64,000 nucleotides of DNA, from assembly GCF_014356525.2 (NCBI RefSeq), contig NC_052506.1, positions 22,334,707 to 22,398,706 of the forward strand. Reading direction: 5' to 3'. Shown here one piece after another: positions 13,166-24,600 of the stretch. The notes below the pieces were generated by a model. That model was not told the DNA's origin and ran no database searches. It worked only from the letters and a program-made list of their open reading frames with translations. Position 1 is the stretch's first letter. Each line of letters begins with the position of its first letter. The DNA is from Nilaparvata lugens (taxonomy: Eukaryota > Arthropoda > Insecta > Hemiptera > Delphacidae). The translations under genes and the position numbers were made by a program.

Positions 13166-14512
13166 ACATGTCCCATATGACCAGGTCAGATCCTCAGATA
13201 CCTCTGCACTCCTGAGAATCACTGACGACATCCGTAGGGTCATGGATAGTAGAGAGCTAACAGTTCTAGTCCTAAAAGATTTTAGCAAGGCATTCCACAG
13301 CATTTTTCATCCCACTTTACTTTACAAACTCAGAAACTTCGGTTTTTCCAACTCCACTGTGGCATGGGTGAGGTCCTATCTTCAGGGTCGGAGTCAGTGA
13401 GTGAGAATTGGGGATGCCTCTTCACGGTAGCGTGAAGTGAACAGAGGAGTTCCTCAGGGTTCGGTATTGGGTCCTCTGCTGTTCACCATCTACATAAATG
13501 ACGTGACAAGCACTCTACTTAAGACCAGACATCACCTGTATGCAGACGACTTGCAAATATACCGACACTGCAAGAAAAATGACTTCGACATCACAGTTGA
13601 TGAGGTCAATGCTGACTTGACTCGTTTGGTACGATGGACTTAGAATAATGGACTGAAAATTAACGAGGCAAAATCAAAATCAATAGTGATAGGTTACTCA
13701 AGACTTTTAAACACAATGTACATATCTAACGGACCATACCTAACATTGAATAACATACAATTGGAATACAGTTCTGACATGAAAAATTTGGGACTCACAT
13801 TGACAAGGACTCTTGACTGAACCAGCCACGTGACTCAGACTTGTAACAGAGCCTTTGGGGGGATCATGACAGAGGATTTCTGACTTCATTCCCTTTTCAA
13901 CAAAGGTTATGCTGGTCAAGACTCTGATTTTCCCAATCTTCAACTACTGTGATATTGTGACACTTGACATGACAGTTCAACTTTTGCAGAGGATGCAGCG
14001 TGCACATAACTACTGTGTTCGCTTTATCTTCAACCTGAGACGTGACGACCATGTGACTGAATAATTCAACAGACTTGAACTCATGAAGCTGCGTGAAAGT
14101 AGATCACATCATGCTCTGTGCTTCCTGCATAAGATATTGAAAACTAAAACCCCTAAGTATCTGGCAGTAGAGAATCGTTACTTGGGTGATTTTGGTTGTG
14201 GAGAAATGCGGCATGGATCCCATCTGCTGGCTGTCCCATGCTCTGCAGACTGTTATGTACAATAGATCGTTCCTTGTAACAGCCTGTAGTTTGTGAAATT
14301 CTTTGCCTGCTGAGCTAAGGCTAGTTGAGGGACATCGTCGGTTCGGTGCGGCTGTCTTGCGGTGGATCAGAGGTGGTGGACTCGGCTGGAATGCTCCCTA
14401 ACTCGTAACTTAGAATTGTATGGATGGTTAAGTGTAAGAGAGGGCCGGCTGCGCCCTAACTTCGCCCTCCTAGGTTTTTAATAAAGGCAGCAATTCAATT
14501 CAATTCAATTCA
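13166..14512 (+). pseudogene. Non-LTR retrotransposon RT fragment, copy 3
   Basis: Third copy, with YADDLQIY and the same TAG after RLVRWT as copy 2. It carries several private substitutions (for example a Gly-to-Glu change in the later frame MKLRESRSHH, and CCATGCTCTG near 14236) and one additional tail pentamer. It is inactive. Confidence 0.88.
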
Positions 14513-16255
14513 GGTCACACCTCTCTTTTGAGCCTTTAAATTGAACCGACAATCCATGGTTACTATAAATATCACATCACGTAAATAAATTTTCATTACC
14601 AAAGTAGTCTGTTCCTGCAGAGATAAATATTAGTATAACATAAATATACATATAATATCTTCTCCCTGGCTTCTGTCTCCTATCCTCTGTAATTCCTTCA
14701 TTAAGAAACCCATATCCATCTGCCCCACTTCAAATATTGTATTGTTAAACCGAGAATTCCTGTCAAATCGCTTGTTGTTCAATCACTTGATGGTATTTAT
14801 ATCCGATTACCATTATTATTACTATTCGTATTCCTAAATTGGTACTCATTTGGAAATTTCTGTTGTCCATTTATTAAATTACCAATTCTCTGACTGATTT
14901 GCATGATATGATGACCGGCGACATTAGTGACCTGATTTACCGTTAACCTACCTTCGACCATATATTTAGAACGTTCGAATCTTTTCAAATTACTAGGTAG
15001 TCAATTCTGCAATCGATGCATTGGATAGCAATAATATCGGTCTAAAATATGAGGCAATAATCCTATTGTCACTTGATCATATGGGACATATAAAATTGAT
15101 TATATTTTTACCTCATATTGATTAAGATTTTAGAGTTTTAAATCATAATTCAATGAATAATTGTATTCACTTGTTGGTGACAGAACAGTTGTTTATTTGT
15201 TTGTTATTAATAAAAGTTTTAGCATCTTTTCTTGTATGCTCGAGGTAACTTTCACGTCTTGGCATTGAAAGTGAAAGTCACCTCGAGTATACAATAATAT
15301 TTTATATAAGCATTAAATTAAAATGTCTAAGCATACAATAATCCCATTTGATAAAATAATAAAAAGAGCACCATTACCATACAAAAGTGTATTACCTATT
15401 TTCTACGAATATAAAAACCCAACTAAGTCCACACCTTCTAACCAACTAACTAACAATAAACTTAAAACCATAACACCTAACCAACTAACTATTAACTCAA
15501 CTAACCACACCGCCTAACCAACTAACACAAACTCAACTAACCATACTGCCTAACCAACTGACGAATGGTAATCACACCCGATGTTAGATAAAACATATAA
15601 AATAGAGCTTTACAAGGTGACTGATTAAGACACTACACTTCCTTATGAGATCCCAATCCTGAAAATACATTCATGTAAGGTTTAAACGACTGCCCGGACT
15701 GAGACAGCCTAAATTGATTGCCAAGACAAGATCCCTTCAGGTAAGTAATGCCTCAATCACATGTCATTTATGACAAAAACTAAAACCCAAAATTCATCCA
15801 AAACCTTTTAAATACACAATATTTTATAAGCTACATTATTAGTTTAAATCCCAGCCAATAAATTGGAATAACTGACACAACCTTCAGCAATCGGTTATAC
15901 AGAAATCTACGACTTTCTATAAATTGATTTTTCCAAGAGTTCCTGTACTGATTCCACCAAAACTCCCATTTAATCTCTTGAATACACTAACAATATTCAT
16001 TGTTACAATTATGAATGATGAAGATTATGCGAATTGTCATAAGGAGTCAGTCTATTATGGAAATTTATTTTGCTGCTTTGCTTTTCTGGGGTGTGTTGTG
16101 TCGAATTTGTTAGTGTGTGAGTAGAAGGTATGCTACTAGGAAAATCGTCTCTTTCCCAAGAGCATCAAAAATGTTTATAACAATTTACATTTGGATAAAA
16201 TCAAGCTACTCGCTTGGCTAATATAATATGATCGATCAAATAATGTAAACTGAAA
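13166..16255. repeat. Tandem array, unit 3, partial and decaying
   Basis: Identity to units 1 and 2 is high up to about 15830, although lower than between units 1 and 2. It then falls to islands, such as the TGATCGATCAAATAATG block at 16229, and is lost near 16255. Unit 3 has one extra TTCAA pentamer at the RT tail and a shortened hairpin loop at 15235-15291. Confidence 0.85.
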
Positions 16256-16409
16256 ATTGGGAGAAATTTATTATCATCTAGATCCTGTTGGTCCTTGATA
16301 GAGCTACAGGTTTTGAATGGTACTCACACCCGACGTTATAAAAAAATGTAGAAATAAAACTTTTCATGTTGATATGATCAAAGCATTACTCATCCTCAAA
16401 AGACCCCGA

Positions 16410-17480
16410 TCTCGATAATTAAATTATGTCGGTTTAAACTGCCCGAACTGTGACAGCCTATAAATGATTCTCAAGACAAGACTTCTTCAGGTAAGCAATG
16501 CAGAGCAAACCCAACTGGAGCATGAAGTAAAATGATAAAGTTGCCTTTATTACGCTGCTAATAAACGAGATAAATCACAAGTTTATAACTTACATATCAA
16601 CAAAGGTAAAAACGTTCAACCAACTACTTGCAACAATGAATTGATCTCACGATTCAACTTCCAACTAACAAAAATACTATTTAGATGGATCAATGTCATT
16701 TATGACAACTCAAACTATGCAAACAGCCCAACCAACTACTTGCAACAATGAATTGATCTCACGATTCAACTTCCAACTCACAAAAATAATATTTAGATGA
16801 ATCAATGTCATTTATGACAACTCAAACTATGCAAACAGCCCAAAGAGTGTAATTTCTCAAAAAATTTCGAAATTTACTTTCATATCAATCATATTTGACA
16901 ATGATAAATTAGCCAATAGCTTTCCCCTCTCTTTTGAGCTTTTAAATTGAACCGACAATCCATGGTTACTATAAATAACACATCACATAATTAAATTTTC
17001 ATTACCACAGTAGTCTGTTTCTGCAGAGATTTATATGAAATATAAGTATAACATAAATATACATAGGCCTATAATATCTTCTCCCTGGCTTCTGTCTCCT
17101 ATCCTCCTTAATTCCTTTATCACGAAACCCATATCCATCTGCCCCACTTCAAATCTAGTATTGTTGAACCGAGAATTCCTGTCAAATCGCTTGTTGTTTA
17201 ATCACTCGATGGTATTTATATCACTCCGATTACCATTATTATTACTATTCGTATTCCTTAATTGGTACCCATTTGGAAATTTCTGTTGTCCATTTATCAA
17301 ATTACCAATGTTCCAATTGATTTGCATAATAAGATGACCGGTGACATTACTGACCTGATTTACCGTCAAACCTACCTTCGACCATATATTATTTAGAACG
17401 TTCGAATCTTTTCAAATTACTAGTCAATTCGGCAATCGATGCATTGGATAGCAATCATATCAGTCTTAAATATGAGGCAA
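16410..17480. repeat. Diverged joined blocks related to the array
   Basis: 16410-16920 matches the unit 1 block at about 4455-4850 (TGTCGGTTTAAACTGCCCG, TTCTTCAGGTAAGCAATGC, AATAGCTTTCCCCTCT). It is fused directly to 16921-17480, which matches the unit 1 block at 1555-2100 (CTTTTGAGC...AATTGAACCGACAATCC through GGCAATCGATGCATTGG). In the 6.48-kb units these two blocks are separated by modules A and B and the RT fragment. Confidence 0.75.
16617..16840. repeat. 112-bp tandem duplication
   Basis: CAACCAACTACTTGCAAC and the following ~112 bases, through CAAACTATGCAAACAGCC, occur twice head to tail (16617-16728 and 16729-16840) with a few differences. The matching place in the 6.48-kb units has a single copy. 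Confidence 0.85.
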
Positions 17481-17726
17481 TAAGCCTAACATAACACATA
17501 CCATTTTCTAATATCCGACATATTCGGAATTCGGATCACATTTCAAACACAAAAACAGATCCTGAGCCATGTAGTCTAACGAAATGTATCATAGGGTTTC
17601 ATTTTGCAATTAGCTCATTCCATTACGTATCTAACAGAATGGGATAATGGGTAATATTTCTCCAACTCTGTGATTAGTGCAATCCAAGTTATTTGACCCT
17701 ATCAGTATGGTTTTATTGACAAATAT

Positions 17727-18076
17727 TAGAGAGGACTATTTTATTGTCTCTTTTCTGTTTAGTGCTACTTGTAATATAAATATAAATAAAAATCTCAGTA
17801 CCCTTTTTTGAATTATTTTATCACAACATGTTTCAATATTCATGCCATTTTAAAGTGATATGAAGTAAATAACTTACACATCATGAGAAGTAAAAACGTA
17901 TTATTACTTACTATCACTATAAACTATACTATTATTACTACATACTAACTACTACATATTATTACTTACTATTTACTTCATATCACTTGAAAATGGCATG
18001 AATGTTGAAACATGTTGTGATAAAATAATTCAAAAAAGGGCACTGAGATTTTCATTTCTATTTATAGAGAGGACTA
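17727..18076. mobile_element. Long inverted-repeat element (MITE-like)
   Basis: Arms of ~80 bp (about 17793-17872 and 17970-18049) are near-perfect inverted copies, containing TATCACAACATGTTTCAA on one side and its complement on the other. A ~97-bp centre is rich in TTACTTACTA. The 12-bp direct repeat TAGAGAGGACTA occurs at 17727-17738 and 18065-18076 and may be the target duplication of the larger insertion. No coding capacity is visible. Confidence 0.75.
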
Positions 18077-18125
18077 ACTTACCCTTCATATAAAAAGTGA
18101 GATACAATAACTTATCCTTGTCATC

Positions 18126-18402
18126 TCAAGAGTTAGCTATAGATAAATCATCAAAATAATTGAAAAAATAAAGAATATCCTCTCCTTTCTTGCTACTGGA
18201 GGTTTTAGAAGTTGAAAATGGGCGCTTTTTGTCTGCCATATTATTTGTTATTAAACCACTACTCATCTGAGACAGTGAAATAATTGGTTTGTCAGTTTTT
18301 GATGCATGATCACTCACAATAATAGCTTTGTATTGAGCATGATAAATGACAGGCCGAAAGCCTTTTACCTCGAACGTATTCAAAATAAGTCTTCTAAATT
18401 AG
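18126..18402 (-). CDS. Unidentified exon-like open frame
   Basis: An open frame on the minus strand follows an AG-type acceptor context (CTAATTTAG) near 18400 and ends in TGA at 18126. It reads RLILNTFEVKGFRPV, then IYHAQYKAIIVSDHASK, then a Ser/Lys-rich stretch and a closing EDILYFFNYFDDLSIANS. The codon composition looks protein-like, and there is no stop for about 90 codons in AT-rich DNA. It lies 115-390 nt beyond the PMVK stop, so it may be an alternative last exon of PMVK, the end of another minus-strand gene, a transposon fragment or chance. I do not recognise it. Confidence 0.3.
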
Positions 18403-18516
18403 TGAAGTCATCATTTGGATAGTTCACGTCACGTTACCAAATCATTTTTAAGCTATGAAGGAATACAAATAACTACCAGAATTTTGGATTCAATCAGTGA
18501 ACTCATAAAGTTCACG

Positions 18517-18647
18517 TCATAAAGAGCACATTTCAATCAGTGAACTCATCTGCACTTCAAATTCTTGTTCGTTGTTGTTGTTGGTGAAGATCATGTCCCA
18601 CTCCTCAACTGAATCCAGGTCACACTCTGTCTCCGCATTGTCAACTC
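18517..18647 (-). CDS. PMVK: PMVK exon 4 (C-terminus)
   Basis: Acceptor TTTACAG, then GVDNAETECDLDSVEEW, DMIFTNNNNEQEFEVQM and SSLIEMCSL, with TGA at 18519-18517. GVD-AE-ECDLD is the conserved segment before the C-terminus. The Asn run is a local peculiarity. AATAAA on the minus strand at 17745-17740 is a possible, distant poly(A) signal. Confidence 0.92.
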
Positions 18648-21600
18648 CTGTAAATAGAAAATAAGTAATTTAAAACAAAAATAATATAATTAAAGGTAGG
18701 CCTAGTAGGATACTGTAATCAACCTTTACGCATAAGAATCTACTTAAAGTGAGATCCATGTTATAAAGTCAGCACCTGATTAGCATATTGGTTTGCTATC
18801 CTTGTCTGACATTAGACAAAGTAGACAACTCCATCATTTTCTACCACCGCGCCGTTACAAAATCATTTTTAGGCTATGAAGGAATACAAATATATTTTTT
18901 TTTATTTATTTCTTTATTTACCAATACACTAGAAATTTACAAAATAACACTTATAAACTAATATACATTGGTGTGGCTGGAAAAAGAAGCCTTGAGCTCC
19001 AGCCACGAGTTCGAAAATATTCTTTAAATTATTGGTACATTTGCCGTGATAATATTCTAAAATACAAACCAAAAGATAGTAAACCAAAAACCAAAAATAT
19101 GTATAAATAAACACACAAAATCAATTCTTGAATCAAAAATCAACAAGCCCAATAATAGAAATAGGTAATATAGAAATTTTAATAATAATAATAATAAAAA
19201 AAAATTTTCCTTTAGGTAATCAAAAAAACCAAGTTTAAACTGAGCGTGTTAAAAACAAGTCATAATTATAATAATTTAGTTTTCGATTTTAAAAAAGTAA
19301 TTCTCTTTTACCCAGGATCTTATTTTATTTAATTTATTACTTGTAATTTTATCCCTAATGAAATCGTCTGGTATCCTATTTATTAGCTTATCGCTCTGGA
19401 ACTTGAATAACTACCAGAATTTTCCATATCAATAATAAAAATACTGTATGTATATTTTTTCTTATGAATCTACAGGAACATTATATTTGGAATAGGATAT
19501 ATTTTAAACAATTTATATTATATCAAATATACAGGGATGAATAGAATTACAGCTATCTACCATATAAGGCAGTAAAAAAATGAAACTCGCCCTCCTATTA
19601 TTTCTACTGATTTTATAACCTGAATCTTAGTATACAGGTAAGCATTTTGTCAATTAGCCAACAGGAAGCATACTCTATGGCAACACATCTATAAATTTGA
19701 AATTTTTGTTTGTAAATCTCACTAAGGTTATTCTATAAAATAATAATACCAATGAAGTAGCCCTATACAAATAAACCAGAAATCATTTAATAAATAAGAC
19801 TTTCAATTTACATTTGTGATAGTCATTTGAGCATATCTAGGAATTCAAGTAAAATCTTTCTCCCTGAAAAAAGTTTATCAATTATTTTAATCAGAGAGTT
19901 TAAATACCCTACAAATTTTAACATAACCTAAATTTCTGAGCTTTTAATGACTAGTGAAAAATAAATATAAAGTTTCAGACTAAATAGTTTTCAATTTCCC
20001 AAAATTTAATTTTCCAAGTTTCAGTAAATGAATTAATGAATACGAATTTTGAAATCTATCTTAATAATGGAAGTTTCAATTTGTCCTAAGGCTGGCCACT
20101 AACGGTAGAACATGCATGTACATGCATGAGTTTGTCATCAGAGAGAGGCTTCTAACATAAAATAAACAACCAATAACAATAAATAAACGATGGAAAATCA
20201 CAAATTATGACAGAAAAATAATTTAACCTAAAAGAGAGCAGCGAAGAAAAAAATGAGCAACAAAAATCTAATCTCAAAAAATGTTGCTCGAAGCGTTTTG
20301 CTGTGATGATAATGTAAGATGATGTAAACAATGTAAACAATGTAAGATGACTGTGTAGCATGCATGCCGTTAGTGGCCAGCTTAACGTTATACATTTTTC
20401 GAAAAATTCTTAGTTACCATCAACAAAAGTCCATCCTCTTTTCTGACGTACATCATCTGAAGAAACGATTCGAATGGTTTTGATTGAATTTTTATCATAA
20501 TTATCTCGAAACCACTTTAAATCTGTTCTTCGCCTCGTATCGCTCACAATCCAAATTTTCTTCTCATGAGCTGCAAAAGAAAAAAATAAATTTTGGTATG
20601 AAAATTTAATTTTATAATTTGGCTTGAATTATTGCAAGGAAAACTTCAGCATAATTTCAAATAGTATTAAAAAACGGGGAACTATAATAAGCAAACGCGG
20701 AAGCCACAAAAAGTTACAGAATGTTTTACTATAATTAAGAATAACAAGGGATACTATACTTTTAGTAATAGAAATGAAATGGAAACCCCTTTTTCAGAAA
20801 ACACATTTTTACTTAAAATTAATTGTAAACAGTATGCATTTCGGGACACATCCCATCTTCAGGTACAAATCCAAAATAAAAAAGAAGTAAGTTTTATTAA
20901 AATGGAAAATTTTTAAAAGAAGTAAAAGGTGTTTACTATCTTTATTTTATTTATATTTTTTACTATGTATGTATTTTTTAATATCTACGGTAGATATTGT
21001 GGTAACCATAATGACACAAGAAATCAAATGAATCAATAGCTTAACTATTAAGAGTGGTCGATTTCAGTCAACTGTTTTTATCTATTTTGAAAATATTATT
21101 TTTGAAGTACAATAGAATATTAATAATATTTCGAAGTACAATGGTATTGATTTATAATTTATATCATTAGATAGAGGGACGAGTTCGCTCAGCGTGTAGG
21201 AGATAATATGTGGCCGACAACAGCCAGGGATCGGAGAAGGTGGCAAACAATTATGGACAATTTGTAAATATATTGTAAATTTTGCTATTTCAAAATGTTT
21301 TTTTTTGTAACTGCCAACCAAAAATTACCTCAATTGAGAGGCTTTTGTTCATTTCATGAATGTCAATAAAGCTATTATTATTATTATTTTATTATTGATA
21401 ATAATCTATTACTGATAAAGTCAAATCTTGATTATAATTGAATCCACTATTATCCTCATATCGTAGAACCTCATAACCTTGATCAAAAACACATCATCAT
21501 CTATATGACTGTGTAGTATGTAATATTAGGCTCAAATGTCTCTGACAACGAAATTCATGTTGTATCCCTACATTGAATTCGTAAATATTCAGAGTCCCAT

Positions 21601-24600
21601 AGGTGTAACAACCGGAGACCATAGATTATACATGACATTTTGAACAAAAAATGCCCAGTAAAACTTTCTTATATCAACCTTCATTTTCGAGATTTATCAA
21701 TTTTTGAAAAAGTACATTCGTTCAAAGCCAAATCCCAAACAGTTTTTTTTTTTTATTTTTTCCAGGGTGACAGTACGTTTTCAATAAATTTTTTCAAGGT
21801 AGCAGTATATTTCCAATAATGAAAAAACTTCACCATCTTATAAGCTTTCGAATGAGTATAAACTTGTTATGAAAATTCCAATACCTACCAAAGTAATTTT
21901 ACTGGACATTTTTTTTCAATTTGAATATAGAATTCATGGTCTGTTGCAGTTACACCTTTCGTGGAACACTCTATATACGGTATACACAATAAGCAATAAC
22001 TTTGGCTGGAATAAAAAACCCATGCAAATACAGAATGATCAAGCTTGAAATATATAAAAAATAAACTAAATTACTCAAAAACAATCTATAGCAACAAAAT
22101 TGAATAAATTTACGTGTACATTCATTGCAGTTGAAAGTGGCTTCCTTGTTTTGGGGGAGTAACATGTCAAACGGGTTTCTAAACAGAATTATGCCACCAT
22201 GCAGCTACTGCGGAGAGATTTTTTGATCACCCGGTATCTTCGGTATACAAAACTTTGACTGGAATGCTTACACCAGCCTTGATTATGGAATGGTACATGC
22301 AAATCTTTTTCGTTAAAAAGATGTTATCATTGCCAAGATATATTGCAAGATATATTCCACGCCCAACTATATATTGCAGTTGGAGCTCGACATGGAACCA
22401 TCATCTCTAAATGTTTTAAGAATGCGTGTTGAATACGTTGATAAGTTCAAGGCATTGAATATGGTACGAAATAGACTGCCTAGAAAGCTAGCGGAGAAAA
22501 TAATAGAAAATAAGACAACTTGGTTTAAGGAATGGATACATTGGGTTGAGGAATATGGATGTAGGCTGGCGGGATGTGCGATTGACAGGAATGAATGAAA
22601 ACGAGAGATCGAATTTTTGTGTGAGAATGAAAGAGGAAAATGTTATGTTTAGTTTACAAAGAGCAGCTTCTGTGCAATTTCATAGCCTATATATCCTACT
22701 GGACAGGAAAAAAGGTAGAAACTATTTGAAATTGAACTTTAATAAAAAGACATTGGGCTGTATACTGTACTCAAGGCACGTGGCGCGCTGCTAAATTTGA
22801 ACTTTGCTAGTGGTAGAGAAGAGGGACAATGGCAATGCTCTATGTGTAATTTGAGACAGAGAGAGGACATAAAGCATTTCCTAGGGGTTTGTCCAGTTCT
22901 AGTGGGGTACGGAAAATGTATCGGGGCAAAAACATACTAACAGATTCGGAGATGATAGAGTGGTTGAATGGAATAGATTGAAGTATGCTAGCGCGGTATG
23001 TGGGAAGGGCAGCTTCTGTTAGACATGATTTGATAAGGGAGTTCAATTATTAAAAAATGTAGTCGTGGAGCAAGTAGTATTATTTATCAATCTGTATTTA
23101 TTTTTCGGTTTCACTTAAGTTATGATTTTTTTGACAAGGTTAACAGATTTATTTTTATTATGTTTAATCATTTAACTACATGTGTGTAAACTTTTACTTT
23201 GAAATTTTTAGTAGATAGAAATGAAATGTATATATGAAATGATAATAATATGATACCGACTCCTGGCAGACAACCTTTCGGGTTATGTCAAAACTTTTGT
23301 CTTGTGTTACATTTCTCATATTGCAATCATTTTTTTTTTTGCTTACGTATAATTTGTCGAGTTTTAGGACATGATTGTAGAGTATGATTTTATTGTTTTA
23401 TTACTTGAATAAAGACATTTTCAATTCAACTCTATCAAGCTTGAAGCTACCTTGTCCGCTCCACTATGTTTAAACCTTGATAAAATCTCACCATCATCGA
23501 TCATACGAACGGCCGCCCTGCAGAAGTAGCCATAGTCTTTGGCTCGTATCTGCTCACTCCACTCGACCATGGCTTTGCGATGGTTCTCTTTGTAATCGCC
23601 CGACCCGAGCAGTTGCTCGACATCCAAATTGTTCTCCCTGGACCAGTGGTGCTTGATTGGTGCCGACAACCTCACCATAGCAGCATTCTCCGGCATCAGT
23701 CTGCAAACATACGGATAGAATGAGTAATTTCAATAATTGGAATAACTTTATAATTTTAATAAGGCAGGGTTTAGATCAAACCAGTATTAAGGCTAGGTGA
23801 GCAGAGATAGAGCACGAATTCTTGAGCATAGAACACATAGAAACAACCCAACATATTTTTATTCTTTTTTTTCATGACATTTCTCAAATTTTTAAGCTCT
23901 GTGATGTATCTACAGAGAAACCTTGACCGTTTATTCACAAATTTTTAGACAAAAAGTCTTTGACAGCCTCCACAACCTGAGTAGTTTTCCTCGACGTCAA
24001 TTACTTCTCCTGTGAATTACGAATTAAGTGCCGCAAATGGAAGCCAGCATACATCCTTCAAGACCACTCACCTCAGCCTTCCCACCCTGTTCCAGAAAAA
24101 AGTGAGCTTCAAAATTTCGGATGGCCAAATCGTCTGCCCGGGGAAGGGGGGGTAATGTGGCAAATCATCTGATTGCCACCTGTGATGTTTTCAACTGGCA
24201 TAGTTTGTTGTATTCCTTTGTCTCCATTGGAACGCAATAAAAATAAGTACCATTCTCCATTTTATTAATTCACAACTAGTTACAACTAATTGAAGCTATT
24301 TTCAAGTGTAGTGTAATGATTTGAAACTATTTGTGATTTTATATGAAACATAAAGGGTTCTGGATAACTTTCATTGTTTGAATAACTTTAGTAGCCCTAT
24401 AAAAAATTGAGTTTTTCTAATCTCCACATATTTAGTGTACCTATATTTATTTAATATATTTACTATTAGCAAAGAGGAAAGACAGCATATTGGCAACTGA
24501 TCAATAAGCTGGTAACTATGATTAAGTAAACTGAAGTTAAGTTTTAACTGGGTCAAGGCACGGTTGCACAACAACCGGTTAAATTTTAATCGTGATTAAT

